Shown: positions 31,462 to 39,796, counted from the first letter of the stretch. The stretch: DNA of 40,109 nucleotides from Gemmatimonadota bacterium (GCA_003248075.1 QJYK01000054.1:1-40109), one strand, 5' to 3'. A program made the numbers and translations. The notes: generated from the letters alone by a model not told the origin.

Positions 31462-31503
31462 CGGGCTCGCGCGGCCGTACGGAGTACTGCGGTCCCGAGC
31501 CCG
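31462..31503. terminator. 8-bp inverted repeat after the M1 peptidase gene
   Basis: CGGGCTCG (31462-31469) and CGAGCCCG (31496-31503) are perfect inverted copies starting four bases after the peptidase stop. The 26-base interior contains a further small GTAC/GTAC pairing. There is no T-run. The position at the end of a run of co-directional genes suggests termination or 3' mRNA protection. Confidence 0.35.
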
Positions 31504-31582
31504 AGGCACGCAGCTCCGGCGTGCAGCCCGTCGGTGCTCGGTATCCCGACGCGGCGCCCGCGGATCGCTATGTTTGAACGCC

Positions 31583-32386
31583 GTGTTCAGTCCCACCCCT
31601 CTCCGTCCCCGAGAGCATGGCGCCTACGCCATGCTCGTCTTCCCCGTCGCTTCGGGTCTGGCCCTCGGTGGGGTCTCGTGGCCCGGGATGGCATTCGCCG
31701 TCCTGGTGGGCAGCGGCTTCCTGGCGCACGAGTCCATCTCGGTCATGCAGGGTAACCGCGGTGAGCGGCTCCGCTCCAGGCACGCGGACCAGGCCCGGCG
31801 TCGACTGGCCGGACTCGGAGGGGCTGCCCTCGCTAGCGGGATCGTCTTCACGGCCACCGCCTGGCCCACCGTCTGGGTGCCCACGCTCCTCACGCTTCTC
31901 TTCGCGGCCGGGGTCGCCTGGTTGCTCTTCCTGGGTAGGACGAAGTCCCTGGGCGGCGAGCTCCTCGTGGGTGCGACCTTCGCCTCCGTGCACGCGGTGG
32001 TCGCATCGGCGGCAGGAGCACCGACGGACAGACTGTACGTGCCGGTGGCCGCGTGGACCGTATCCTTCTCCTTATCCACCCTCGCAGTCCACGGGCTCAA
32101 ACGTCGCTTCAAGGGCAGAGGACCCGCCGCCTGGACGGTCACCGGGGCTCCGACTCTGGCCGGAGGCGTCCTGCTCCTGGCAGTGGCGGCCTGGATGACA
32201 GGAAGCGACCAAGTCTTGTTGGCGATCGCGCCCGCACCGAAGGCGCTGGTGGTCCTGGTCACGGTGGTCCTTGCGGTCCACCCACGTCACCTGATGCGCG
32301 TGGGGTGGAGCTTCGTCGTGGCCGACACGGCGACATTGGTCCTCATGGCCGCCGCCTTTTCACCCAGCCTGACCTTTGTGGGCTAG
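31583..32386 (+). CDS. YwiC-like integral membrane protein
   Basis: This is a 267-aa membrane protein of the YwiC-like family, recognised by the N-terminal PREHGAYAMLVFPVASGL, equivalent to the family's HGAWAML signature. About eight hydrophobic segments follow, including ASGIVFTATAWPTVWVPTLL, TLLFAAGVAWLLFLG, TLAGGVLLLAVAAWM and PKALVVLVTVVLAV. The function of the family is unknown. The start is GTG 31583. TTG 31574 is an alternative, and neither has a good ribosome site. Its TAG stop shares CTAG with the TAG stop of the gene on the other strand. Confidence 0.8.
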   Translation: MFSPTPLRPREHGAYAMLVFPVASGLALGGVSWPGMAFAVLVGSGFLAHESISVMQGNRGERLRSRHADQARRRLAGLGGAALASGIVFTATAWPTVWVPTLLTLLFAAGVAWLLFLGRTKSLGGELLVGATFASVHAVVASAAGAPTDRLYVPVAAWTVSFSLSTLAVHGLKRRFKGRGPAAWTVTGAPTLAGGVLLLAVAAWMTGSDQVLLAIAPAPKALVVLVTVVLAVHPRHLMRVGWSFVVADTATLVLMAAAFSPSLTFVG

Positions 32387-33558
32387 CCCGGCGGGCGATT
32401 ATCGGATCGCGGTGGCGAGCCCAGCCGCAGCTCCCGATCGAACACGTCCAACTCTCGCGCCGACGCCGACTCCGGAGAGTCGGCGGTGTCGAATACGGTC
32501 TCGCCCGACACTGTGCGTCCCAGCGCGAGCTGTCTGCGGAGGAGATGGCTCGCCAAGAACTGCCGCTTCACGTTACGGAAGCCGAAGAAGATGTCCCCGC
32601 CTTCGGCCGTGATCGGAGCGTCGAAGTCGGCTGCGAGTTGGCGAAGTGCGGCTTCGACGCCCGCGCGTGAGACGGGCTGGGGCCCCGCACGCCCCTGGAT
32701 GAAGCGGAGCGTGCGATCCAGGGACACGACGCCCTTCCCCGCCAGGGCGGTTTCCACGACATAGCCCAGGGCATAGCGTCGTAGCGTGTCCCGCTGACGG
32801 AAGCGGAAGCGTCGGTGGTGTCGAAGTACCGCGCGCGCACCCGTGGCCAGGAGCGCACCGCCGGCCGCAGCGACACCCAGCGCGACCGCACCGGCCACCG
32901 GGGCACCGACGAGGAGCGGGACGCTCGCCATCGTGAACGCACCGGTCGCCGCGAGGGCCGTGCCGAGGCGAGCGCGTCGGTCCCGGATGCGCGCATGGTC
33001 CATGGGGTCCTCACCCCGCACCCACGCAGGACGAGGCTCCCTCGCATGGAAGCGGCCATGGACGCTGGACATCAGCTCGGGGAACGCATGGACGGTGTGG
33101 CCGTCCAGCCCGACGTGCGGCTCGCCGCTCCAGCTGTCTGCGAGGCGGCGCATTTCGCGTTCGGCATCCCGCATCGGCAGCCCCGTCTGCTCGACGAGCT
33201 CGGCGAGGCTGAGCACGCCATCGCGCGCCCGGATCAGGCGCAGCGTCTTCCGGTCGAAGATGGTCCGTCGGGCCAGGGCGATCGCCGACGCCCGTCTGGG
33301 TCGGGAGATCTCGCCCGGAGCCCGGCCCGCCTCGGCCGGCACGCCGTCGCGGTCCGGTTCGAGGTGGTAGGTGAGGTCACCACGATCGAGGACCCGCGCG
33401 TGCCCGCGACCCCGCGCCATCAGGATCTCGAGGGCACGCTCCGTCTCGGCACGCGAGATGCCGGTGACCGCGACGAGGTCCCCGAGCGTGGCCTCCCCTC
33501 CGAGCGCACGCAGCGCCCACAGGACCTGGTCAGCCGACTCGTCGTTCGAACGGGACAA
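32383..33558 (-). CDS. hypothetical protein: winged-helix-like N-terminus plus two transmembrane helices
   Basis: This 391-aa protein is of no family I can name. The N-terminus (residues of about 6-55) reads like a winged helix (QVLWALRALGGEATLGDLVAVTGISRAETERALEIL), and a second similar block lies around 105-145 (RDGVLSLAELVEQTGLPMRDAEREMRRL). Two Gly/Ala-rich membrane helices lie near 197-217 and 219-242. A third helical repeat follows (GKGVVSLDRTLRFIQGR), ending in a charged C-terminus. The start is TTG 33558, supported by GGGGAG eight bases upstream. It could be a membrane-attached regulator. Equally, the helix-turn-helix-like blocks may be protein-interaction modules. It is convergent with, and four bases overlapping, the YwiC-like gene. 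Confidence 0.72.
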   Translation of the reverse strand: MSRSNDESADQVLWALRALGGEATLGDLVAVTGISRAETERALEILMARGRGHARVLDRGDLTYHLEPDRDGVPAEAGRAPGEISRPRRASAIALARRTIFDRKTLRLIRARDGVLSLAELVEQTGLPMRDAEREMRRLADSWSGEPHVGLDGHTVHAFPELMSSVHGRFHAREPRPAWVRGEDPMDHARIRDRRARLGTALAATGAFTMASVPLLVGAPVAGAVALGVAAAGGALLATGARAVLRHHRRFRFRQRDTLRRYALGYVVETALAGKGVVSLDRTLRFIQGRAGPQPVSRAGVEAALRQLAADFDAPITAEGGDIFFGFRNVKRQFLASHLLRRQLALGRTVSGETVFDTADSPESASARELDVFDRELRLGSPPRSDNRPPG

Positions 33559-33623
33559 CTCGATCTCCCCGCAGGGTCGGGGCCATTGGAGGGTCTCAGG
33601 CGGTACTCACGAGCTACACGCCC

Positions 33624-34556
33624 TCAGCCGATCGGCTCGATCCGCACTTCGTCCGCGTTGAAAAGCGGAATCAGCACGCGCTTCCGGTTGGCGTCGTACC
33701 CGATGTCGGCCGGCGCGTCGACCCCCTCGACGACGCATTCCATGGATCCATCCCGGGATACCGCGTAGACGCACGAGCTGCCCCAGCTTGCGGCGAGGAG
33801 CCGTCCGTCGGGCAGCGCCACCACTCCGTCCAGCTGCAGCTGGCTCGGCCCGGTGACCGCCGTGCGGCCTCCATCGGCGCCCAGGCGATAGATCTCGCCG
33901 GACATGAAGCTGACGACCACGATGTCGTCTCCTGCCATGGTGACGCCGTTCGGTGCTCCCAGGTCGGCGCCGGCGGCGATCGGCGTGGCCGTGCCCTCGT
34001 GCAGCCGGTACACCGCGTCGGCCCCCGTTGGGGCGAACGACGCGTCCAGGCCGCTGTCGGTGAAGAGCACATCGCCACCTGGCGCGGGCGTCACGTCGTT
34101 GAGGAACGTCGCGCCGTCGACGCACGCCTCGCCGGCCGGGGCGCCCGTGCCACGGTCGAACATGCGCACGCAGTCGATGTCCGCCACGTAGAGCAGGCCC
34201 CCCTGAATGGCCATTCCCTTGGGGGCGTTCAGCGTGACGTCATCGTCGGCGCCATCGATCCATTTCAGCTCGAGCACCTCTCCGCTCGGCGAGAGCCGCG
34301 AGATGAAGCCGTTGTCGTCCGGGTCGACCGGAGCGCCGTTGACGTTGGAGACGAGATAGACGTCGGCGGTCGCGTCGTGGATCACGGACTCCGGGGTTGC
34401 CAGACCGACCCCGGTCACGACGATGGCGCTGGGCTCCGGTGCGGTCGTCTTCTGTTCGGGCGTGGCCTCGGAATTCTCACCACCTGCGCACGCGGCCAGG
34501 AACAGGAGCGTAAGGGCGATTTCTGCCGGTCGAGCGTCGCGAAGCGATCGATACAT
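33624..34556 (-). CDS. beta-propeller lipoprotein (SMP-30/NHL-like)
   Basis: This is a 310-aa exported lipoprotein. ATG 34556 follows a GAGGAGG ribosome site. The lipobox is LAAC, with Cys23 the likely lipidated residue, followed by an acidic, Pro-rich linker. From about residue 50 it has six repeated blades of the SMP-30/gluconolactonase or NHL kind: ESVIHDATADVYLVSNVNG, NAPKGMAIQGGLLYVADID, NDVTPAPGGDVLFTDSG, NGVTMAGDDIVVVSFMSG, DGVVALPDGRLLAASWG and ADIGYDANRKRVLIPLF. These proteins bind small molecules or metals, and some are lactonases. No catalytic assignment is possible. It is divergent from the PP2C gene. Confidence 0.83.
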   Translation of the reverse strand: MYRSLRDARPAEIALTLLFLAACAGGENSEATPEQKTTAPEPSAIVVTGVGLATPESVIHDATADVYLVSNVNGAPVDPDDNGFISRLSPSGEVLELKWIDGADDDVTLNAPKGMAIQGGLLYVADIDCVRMFDRGTGAPAGEACVDGATFLNDVTPAPGGDVLFTDSGLDASFAPTGADAVYRLHEGTATPIAAGADLGAPNGVTMAGDDIVVVSFMSGEIYRLGADGGRTAVTGPSQLQLDGVVALPDGRLLAASWGSSCVYAVSRDGSMECVVEGVDAPADIGYDANRKRVLIPLFNADEVRIEPIG

Positions 34557-34680
34557 GGTGGAAGACCTCCTCACACGAGTTCCCTCGGAAATGTCCGCCG
34601 CGGTGGGGGACTCGCAAGACCCGGGCCGGGGTCACGACGACGGGGGTCTGAGCGAGTCGCTGGCCAGCGGGGAGTCATCG

Positions 34681-35616
34681 GTGCATCTTGACCTCGCCAT
34701 GTCCGACGTACGCACCCACCCGACCACGCCCTCGACGCTCCCGCCCCCCGGGGAGCGCCCGCACTTTTCGGACATCGACGCCTGGGGAGTCACCCATCAG
34801 GGTAACGTCCGCTCCGACAACCAGGATCATTTCTTCATCGGGGCCTTGGCCCGCGGCGTGACCGTGGACGCAACCAGCCTTCGGCACGAGGGGAGGATCA
34901 TGTTCCCGGAGCGGCTCGCCTCCGTGGCGGTCGTGGCCGATGGGGTGGGGAGCCGAGGCGGCGGGGGAGAGGCGGCACGAACGGCAGTGGACGGGCTGGT
35001 CCGTGTCGTCTCCCGGTCGTTCCATCAGGCCGAGCTGGCGGACGCACAGGGGCCGGAGGCTTTTTCGCGCCTGCTGCACGACGGGGCCCTCGCGTGCCAC
35101 GAGGCCCTGCTCGAGCGAGGCGAGCGGGAGGGCGGCGGGCGAGGCTTCGCGACCACCATGACCTTCTTCCTCGGCCTGTGGCCACATGCGTATCTGCTCC
35201 AGGTGGGGGACTCCCGCTGCTACGTCTTCCGCGACGGAGATCTCACGCAGATCAGCCGGGACCAGACGCTGGCGCAGGACCTCGTGGACCAGGGCATCAT
35301 GACGCGCACGGTTGCCGAGAAGAGCCGGTGGGCCAACGTCCTGTCCAGCGCGATCGGCGGGGGTGCGGCGGAGCCTGTGGTGACCCGTGTGGTCCGGGAC
35401 TGGGGGACCGTGGTGCTGCTGTGCAGCGACGGCCTCACCAAGCATGTTCCCGATTCGCTGATCCAGGAGCGCCTCTCGACCATGACCAGCGCACGCCAAG
35501 TCGCGGAGCGCCTGCTCCAGGACGCGCTGGATGACGGCGGATCCGACAACGTGACGATCGTCGTGGGTCGGACGCTCTCCCCGGACATGCGACGAAACCG
35601 GGGTTCGGGGTCGTAG
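34681..35616 (+). CDS. PP2C-family serine/threonine protein phosphatase
   Basis: This is a 311-aa metal-dependent protein phosphatase. It shows the PPM motifs: THQGNVRSDNQDHFFIG (motif 1, the metal-binding Asp in SDNQD), VAVVADGVGSRGGGGEAA (motif 2, the second metal Asp), QVGDSRCYVFRDGDLTQIS, LLCSDGLTKHV, and the final GGSDNVTIVV. The GTG at 34681 is favoured over ATG 34699 because GGGGAG lies six bases upstream of it and nothing precedes the ATG. Residues 1-35 are Pro/Thr-rich. It would reverse Ser/Thr phosphorylation by Hanks-type kinases. No such kinase is encoded in this window. Confidence 0.92.
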   Translation: MHLDLAMSDVRTHPTTPSTLPPPGERPHFSDIDAWGVTHQGNVRSDNQDHFFIGALARGVTVDATSLRHEGRIMFPERLASVAVVADGVGSRGGGGEAARTAVDGLVRVVSRSFHQAELADAQGPEAFSRLLHDGALACHEALLERGEREGGGRGFATTMTFFLGLWPHAYLLQVGDSRCYVFRDGDLTQISRDQTLAQDLVDQGIMTRTVAEKSRWANVLSSAIGGGAAEPVVTRVVRDWGTVVLLCSDGLTKHVPDSLIQERLSTMTSARQVAERLLQDALDDGGSDNVTIVVGRTLSPDMRRNRGSGS

Positions 35617-35652
35617 GCCCCTCGCCCTCTGTCGACCCCGAGCTTCCCCGTC

Positions 35653-35754
35653 ATGAGCCTGTTCGAGATCGTGGGACTGGTCATCGTCGGTGTCGGATTC
35701 CTGGGCCTCATCGCGTATGTCGCACGCCACGCGCGCCAGTGGGACGACGAATGA
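35653..35754 (+). CDS. 33-aa single-pass membrane microprotein
   Basis: This short open frame encodes 33 residues: MSLFEIVGLVIVGVGFLGL (one hydrophobic helix, about residues 4-22), then IAYVARHARQWDDE. The layout is like many real small membrane proteins: a hydrophobic N-terminal helix, a basic cytoplasmic edge, then an acidic end. Its TGA overlaps the ATG of the aminotransferase gene as ATGA, the junction type used for several coupled genes here. No strong ribosome site precedes it (only weak purines). It may be a genuine microprotein or simply a leader peptide coupling translation. Confidence 0.5.
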   Translation: MSLFEIVGLVIVGVGFLGLIAYVARHARQWDDE

Positions 35755-36935
35755 CCGCGACCGCAGACGTACATACGGAGTTGGCCTGTCAGCGGTCGGC
35801 CTTCTCCCTTCCCCACGGTCTCCACTACCTGAACTGCGCCTACATGGCACCGCTCCCGGTGGTCGCCGAGCAGGCGGGAGTAGAGGGCGTTCGCAGGAAG
35901 AGGGACCCGACGTCGATCTCGGCGCGCGACTTCTACGAGAGCGGCTTGGAGGCGCGACGCCGGTTCGCCGCACTCGTGAACGCGGAGGGGGCCGAACGCA
36001 TCGCTCTGCTCCCGGGCGCCGCCTATGGTGTGGCCATTGCTGCGCGTAACCTGTCGGCATCGGTTGGGCAGAACCTGGTTGTCACGCACGAGCAGTTTCC
36101 GGGCAACGTGTACGCATGGCGCCGGGTTGCCGCCGAAAGCGGCGCGCAGGTCCGCGTGGTGGCGCCGCCCCCGGGAGGGCCGGGTCGAGGCCGGGCATGG
36201 AACGAGCGCCTCCTGGACGCCATCGACGCGTCCACCGCGGTCGTTGCAGTGCCCCACGTCCACTGGACCGATGGTACACGCTTCGACCTCGTCGAGATCG
36301 GCGTGAGGTGCCGTGAGGTCGGCGCGGCGCTGGTGGTCGACGCGACCCAGTCGGTCGGCGCTCTTCCTTTCGACGTGCGCCGGATCCAGCCCGACGCGTT
36401 GATCGTGGCCACGTACAAGTGGCTGCTCGGTCCGTACTCGTACGGCCTGGGCTATTTCTCATCGCGCTTCGACGGGGGCACCCCGCTCGAGGAGACCTGG
36501 ATCGGGCGCGAGGACAGCGAGGACTTCCAGCATCTGGTGGACTATCGGGATTCCTACCAGCCCGGCGCATGGCGTTACGACGTGAGCGAGTACTCCAACT
36601 TCGCCCTCCTCCCCATGGTGGTGGCGTCGTTGGAGTTGTTGGAGGAGTGGCGCCCGGAGCGAATCCAGGCGTATTGCGCGGCGCTCGTCGAAGCGCCGCT
36701 CCACGAGGCCGCTGACCTGGGCTTCACGGTGGAGGAACCGGAGTGGCGAGGCGCGCATCTGTTCGGCCTGCGCATGCCGCCGGGGCTTGATCTGGTGGGG
36801 CTCCGCAACGCTCTGGGACGTCGCAACGTCGTGGCCTCTCTCCGGGGCTCCGCCCTGAGGCTCTCTCCCAACGTCTACAACGACGCTGCGGACCTCGAGG
36901 CGCTCCTGGAGGGTCTGCGCGAAGCCCTGAAGTAG
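35751..36935 (+). CDS. class-V aminotransferase-fold PLP enzyme (cysteine-desulfurase-like)
   Basis: This is a 394-aa fold-type I PLP enzyme of the aminotransferase class V group. The PLP-binding Asp/Gln region is VVDATQSVGALPFDV and the Schiff-base lysine is Lys223 in IVATYKWLLGPYSYG. Also present are LNCAYMAPLP near the N-terminus, ALLPGAAYGVAIAARNL (phosphate-binding turn), and a C-terminal RGSALRLSPNVYND that fits the small domain. It lacks the long cysteine-bearing loop of IscS/NifS, and resembles isopenicillin-N-epimerase-like or kynureninase-like members. The substrate is unknown. It is coupled to the preceding microprotein and followed four bases later by an AraC-type regulator. Confidence 0.88.
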   Translation: MTATADVHTELACQRSAFSLPHGLHYLNCAYMAPLPVVAEQAGVEGVRRKRDPTSISARDFYESGLEARRRFAALVNAEGAERIALLPGAAYGVAIAARNLSASVGQNLVVTHEQFPGNVYAWRRVAAESGAQVRVVAPPPGGPGRGRAWNERLLDAIDASTAVVAVPHVHWTDGTRFDLVEIGVRCREVGAALVVDATQSVGALPFDVRRIQPDALIVATYKWLLGPYSYGLGYFSSRFDGGTPLEETWIGREDSEDFQHLVDYRDSYQPGAWRYDVSEYSNFALLPMVVASLELLEEWRPERIQAYCAALVEAPLHEAADLGFTVEEPEWRGAHLFGLRMPPGLDLVGLRNALGRRNVVASLRGSALRLSPNVYNDAADLEALLEGLREALK

Positions 36936-36939
36936 AGAC

Positions 36940-37785
36940 GTGGTCACACTCGATCAGGGTGGTCTGGGAACGCGCCTGGGCCAACGCTGGGGACGCCTGC
37001 CGTCGAGTCCGCACGGCATCGAGGGCGCCTGGGCGTTCGTGAGCCCTGGCCCGATCGCGTACGGTGGATGGCGGATCGTGCCCGATACGCACCCCCACGC
37101 CATCGTGCACCGGCTGGCTTCGGGCCGTGTCCGCGCCGGGTTGGTGGGAACCCGCTCCCGCTGGGTGGACGTCGACCAGGTGGAACGCTCGTGGACGGTC
37201 GGGGTGCGTCTCAGCCCCGGGGCGCCGACCGCGCTCACGGGCGAGCCGGCCAACGCGTTCCTCGATTCCAGAGTGGCCCTCGACGAGGTCTTCGGCGTGC
37301 CGGGTCGAGCCCTGTACGCTCGGCTGGAGGCTGTGACGGAACCCGAGCAAGCTCTGGCGCTTCTGCTCGACTTCCTGGCACGCAGGGTGCGGGAAGGCCG
37401 ACAGGTCGACTGGCGCGTGAGAGGACTCTTCGAGGGCGGCGACCGTACGGAAGGTCCGGACGCCGCGGCACGTCGGCTCGGGGTCTCCGGCCGGGCGCTA
37501 CGCCAGGTGTGCGCGACGTGGCTCGGAATCTCTCCCAAGGCCGCTCAGCGCATCTCAAGACTCCACCGTGCGCTCGGACTCCTGGTCCGGGACGGTCCGA
37601 TCACGGGTGCGGCAGCAGCCGCGGCCGTCGGCTACACGGATCAATCCCACTTCATCCGCGACTGCCGGGTCCTCCTCGGCGAGACTCCAGAGGCCTTCCG
37701 CGTTCGGGGCCGTGCCGAAACGTCCAAGACCGGCGCCCAAGGGCGACGTAACCTCTCGTCGAGGCGCCACGCGAGTTGGCGCTGA
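36940..37785 (+). CDS. AraC-family transcriptional regulator
   Basis: This is a 281-aa regulator starting at GTG 36940. The N-terminal 120 or so residues have the layout of the DUF6597 sensor domain (GIEGAWAFVSPGPIAYGGWR, IVPDTHPHAIVHRLASGRV, VGVRLSPGAPTALTGEPANAF). Residues of about 160-255 form the double helix-turn-helix of AraC proteins (AARRLGVSGRALRQVCATWL and AAAAVGYTDQSHFIRDCRVL, then GETPEAFR). The last 25 residues are basic. As it lies four bases downstream of the PLP enzyme gene, it may regulate that operon or itself. The effector is unknown. Confidence 0.9.
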   Translation: MVTLDQGGLGTRLGQRWGRLPSSPHGIEGAWAFVSPGPIAYGGWRIVPDTHPHAIVHRLASGRVRAGLVGTRSRWVDVDQVERSWTVGVRLSPGAPTALTGEPANAFLDSRVALDEVFGVPGRALYARLEAVTEPEQALALLLDFLARRVREGRQVDWRVRGLFEGGDRTEGPDAAARRLGVSGRALRQVCATWLGISPKAAQRISRLHRALGLLVRDGPITGAAAAAAVGYTDQSHFIRDCRVLLGETPEAFRVRGRAETSKTGAQGRRNLSSRRHASWR

Positions 37786-37822
37786 GCCGGCGGGATGTGA
37801 ATGGGCGAAGGGGGATAGTCGG

Positions 37823-38818
37823 ATGCCGTGGGCCATGATCGTGGTCGTGATGCTGTTGGGCGCGGGTTCCTCCCGGACGAAACAGGCGAGCAGCGACATG
37901 GTGCTCCGCACCGAGCGCTTCTCCTTCCACTCGGACCCCTGGGTCAACCTCCACCATTTCCTGTACCAGTGGGCCCGCGCCGAGGCCGGGCTGGGAACGG
38001 GTCGCGAGGCGGTGCAGGTACCGGAGCGGGGCGACCTCGAACGACTCGGCGATACCGAGCGGGCGGATTGGAACGAGGCGGTCGCCTTCTACCGTCGTGA
38101 GCTCGCCGAGCGATCGTACCTCTTCGACGACCTGATGCTGGCGCTGCAGGTCGAACTCATGCGCCTCGGCGGCGATCCCACGGCGATGCCACCCGACCGG
38201 CCGACCGGACTGAGGCGATCCCTGGCCGCGGCCATGCCGATCTATACGGCGCACTGGTGGACCGAGCACGACCGGGCCAATCGGGCCTGGGTCGAGGCAC
38301 AACGCTCCCTGGTGATGCGACACGAGGAGTCGTACGTAGCCGACGTGGAACGGGCATACGGGGGTGCCTGGTCCGGCGTGCTGAGGGTGGACGTATCCGG
38401 ATACGCGAACTGGGCCGGCGGGTACACGAGCAACGGTCCCGACCACACGGTCATCTGGTCCCGCGACGACGGAACGCAGGGGCTGTACGGTCTTGAGATC
38501 CTGTTTCACGAGGCCGGACATCAGCGCGCTCTTGAGAGCTCCCTGGTTCGGGACCTCGATCGGGCTTTCGAGGCCTCCGGCCGCGATCAGCCGGGTAACC
38601 TCTGGCACGCGGTCCTGTTCTATACGGCGGGATGGGTCACCCAGCGGGTGGCCCGTGAAGAGGGGCTCCCCGAGCACGAACCCTATGCCGTGCACGAGGG
38701 GCTGGTGAACTTCCGCGGGTGGCGAGGCCTTTGGCCCGCGCTCGAGGAAACCTGGGGGCCCTTCCTCGAGGGTCGCTCATCGAGAGAGGAGGCCTTGAGG
38801 GCTCTTTCGGGGGGTTGA
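37823..38818 (+). CDS. secreted putative zinc metallopeptidase with HEAGH motif
   Basis: This 331-aa protein is of no family I can name. ATG 37823 has a GGGGGA site, and a hydrophobic N-terminus (AMIVVVMLLGAG) suggests export. The mature part is rich in Trp and His (SFHSDPWVNLHHFLYQW, YTAHWWTEHDRANRAWVEAQ). ILFHEAGHQRALE (His229, Glu230, His233) is a canonical HExxH zinc-peptidase motif. A C-terminal third ligand is not certain, but the conserved-looking LWHAVLFYTAGWVTQRVAREE lies about 45 residues on. It follows the AraC gene by 37 bases. The catalytic assignment comes from the motif only. Confidence 0.68.
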   Translation: MPWAMIVVVMLLGAGSSRTKQASSDMVLRTERFSFHSDPWVNLHHFLYQWARAEAGLGTGREAVQVPERGDLERLGDTERADWNEAVAFYRRELAERSYLFDDLMLALQVELMRLGGDPTAMPPDRPTGLRRSLAAAMPIYTAHWWTEHDRANRAWVEAQRSLVMRHEESYVADVERAYGGAWSGVLRVDVSGYANWAGGYTSNGPDHTVIWSRDDGTQGLYGLEILFHEAGHQRALESSLVRDLDRAFEASGRDQPGNLWHAVLFYTAGWVTQRVAREEGLPEHEPYAVHEGLVNFRGWRGLWPALEETWGPFLEGRSSREEALRALSGG

Positions 38819-38840
38819 CGAGCGACTCGGACCGGGGGTG

Positions 38841-39365
38841 TCAGGACCCGAAGATCACCTCCGGTTTCACGCCGGTCCCGACCCGATGCGCCGCGAACCA
38901 GCCCTGGGGCACCTCGAGCGCGAACATCGCGGGCGCCCGACTCTCATGCGGATCGGTCGTCTGGGGCTCCATCTGCTGGATGTCCACGACAGTGAAGGAC
39001 GCGTCCAGGAACGCGATGTCCAGGGGCACGTACGTGTTCTGCATCCAGAACGAGCGTATGGCGACGTCCTGGAACACGAAGAGCATCCCGGTGCCCTCCG
39101 GCAGGGACTCCCGGTACATCAGCCCCTCGGCGCGCTGATCTGGCGTACGCGCCACCTCGGCAATCACGGTGTCGGAGCCGAAGATCACCCATGCACGGCC
39201 GGGAGGCGGCCGGCGCACCTGAGCCTGGGCGGGCGGGGCACCGGAATCGGGAGGTGGCGAGCCCTCGGTTTCGGCGCAGGCGCCTGCGGCCAGTGCCACG
39301 AGCGCCACGAGTGCGGCGGTCCGGGGCCTGCGAAGGGCCGCGTGGCGGATCTCGTTGCGTTTCAT
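38841..39365 (-). CDS. DUF192-family lipoprotein
   Basis: This 174-aa protein starts at ATG 39365 behind GGGAG. The hydrophobic segment ends AAGAC, with Cys30 a possible lipidation site (Ala rather than Leu at -3, so the lipobox is imperfect). A Pro/Ala linker follows. The DUF192 domain begins about residue 62 with AWVIFGSDTVIAEVARTPDQ and contains RAEGLMYRESLPEGTGMLFV, RSFWMQNTYVPLDIAFLD and AMFALEVPQGWFAAHRVGTG, all typical. The domain's function is unknown. It is convergent with the HEAGH gene (22-base gap) and divergent from the Trm112-like gene. Confidence 0.9.
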   Translation of the reverse strand: MKRNEIRHAALRRPRTAALVALVALAAGACAETEGSPPPDSGAPPAQAQVRRPPPGRAWVIFGSDTVIAEVARTPDQRAEGLMYRESLPEGTGMLFVFQDVAIRSFWMQNTYVPLDIAFLDASFTVVDIQQMEPQTTDPHESRAPAMFALEVPQGWFAAHRVGTGVKPEVIFGS

Positions 39366-39523
39366 TCGACGACTCCCGAATCTGAGCGGACCCTGATAAG
39401 TTACGCGGCTCTGCGTCTGTTCCCAGGGGCAGGGCACGGGCTGGCCCCCGGGGACGGACCGGGGCGGGGGGACTGGAAGAACGGGTGCACGGAGACTCTG
39501 GAGGCAAGGAGCATCAGGCACGG

Positions 39524-39796
39524 ATGGTCGACCGGGAACTGCTGGACCTCCTCGTCTGTCCGGAAACCAGGCAACCCCTCCATGTCGCCGAGGCGGCGCT
39601 CCTCCAGCGTCTGAACGCCGCCATCTCGGCCGGCCGTGTCTCGAATCGTGGCGGCCGGTCGATCACGGACCCGATCGCCGAGGGTCTGGTTCGAGAGGAC
39701 GGCCTCCTGCTATATCCGGTCCGCGACGACATCCCGATCATGCTGATCGACGAGGCCCTGGATCTGGAAGGGATTGCCACCCAGCCCCGTCAGTGA
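39524..39796 (+). CDS. Trm112/UPF0434-like small protein
   Basis: This 90-aa protein begins with VDRELLDLLVCPETRQPLHV, the family's LLDxLxCPxTxxxL signature, and ends with GLLLYPVRDDIPIMLIDEAL, the standard YPVRDGIPxMLxxEA block. Between them is an insert of about 35 residues, helical at first. Only one Cys is present, so the classical four-Cys zinc ribbon is absent. ATG 39524 matches the family start. An in-frame GTG at 39485 would add 13 residues. Eukaryotic and archaeal Trm112 activates methyltransferases, and the bacterial role is not settled. Confidence 0.85.
   Translation: MVDRELLDLLVCPETRQPLHVAEAALLQRLNAAISAGRVSNRGGRSITDPIAEGLVREDGLLLYPVRDDIPIMLIDEALDLEGIATQPRQ

Noticed and set aside
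29758-31596. A 612-codon open frame on the minus strand opposite the M1 peptidase
   Set aside because: The plus strand encodes an intact HExxH peptidase with all zinc ligands, while the antisense product is His/Arg/Val-rich without a domain.
39366-39523. Promoter for the DUF192 gene (GGGAACA ... TAACTT on the minus strand)
   Set aside because: Matches to sigma-70 or ECF consensus are only partial and the spacing is ambiguous, so it was not listed as a feature.
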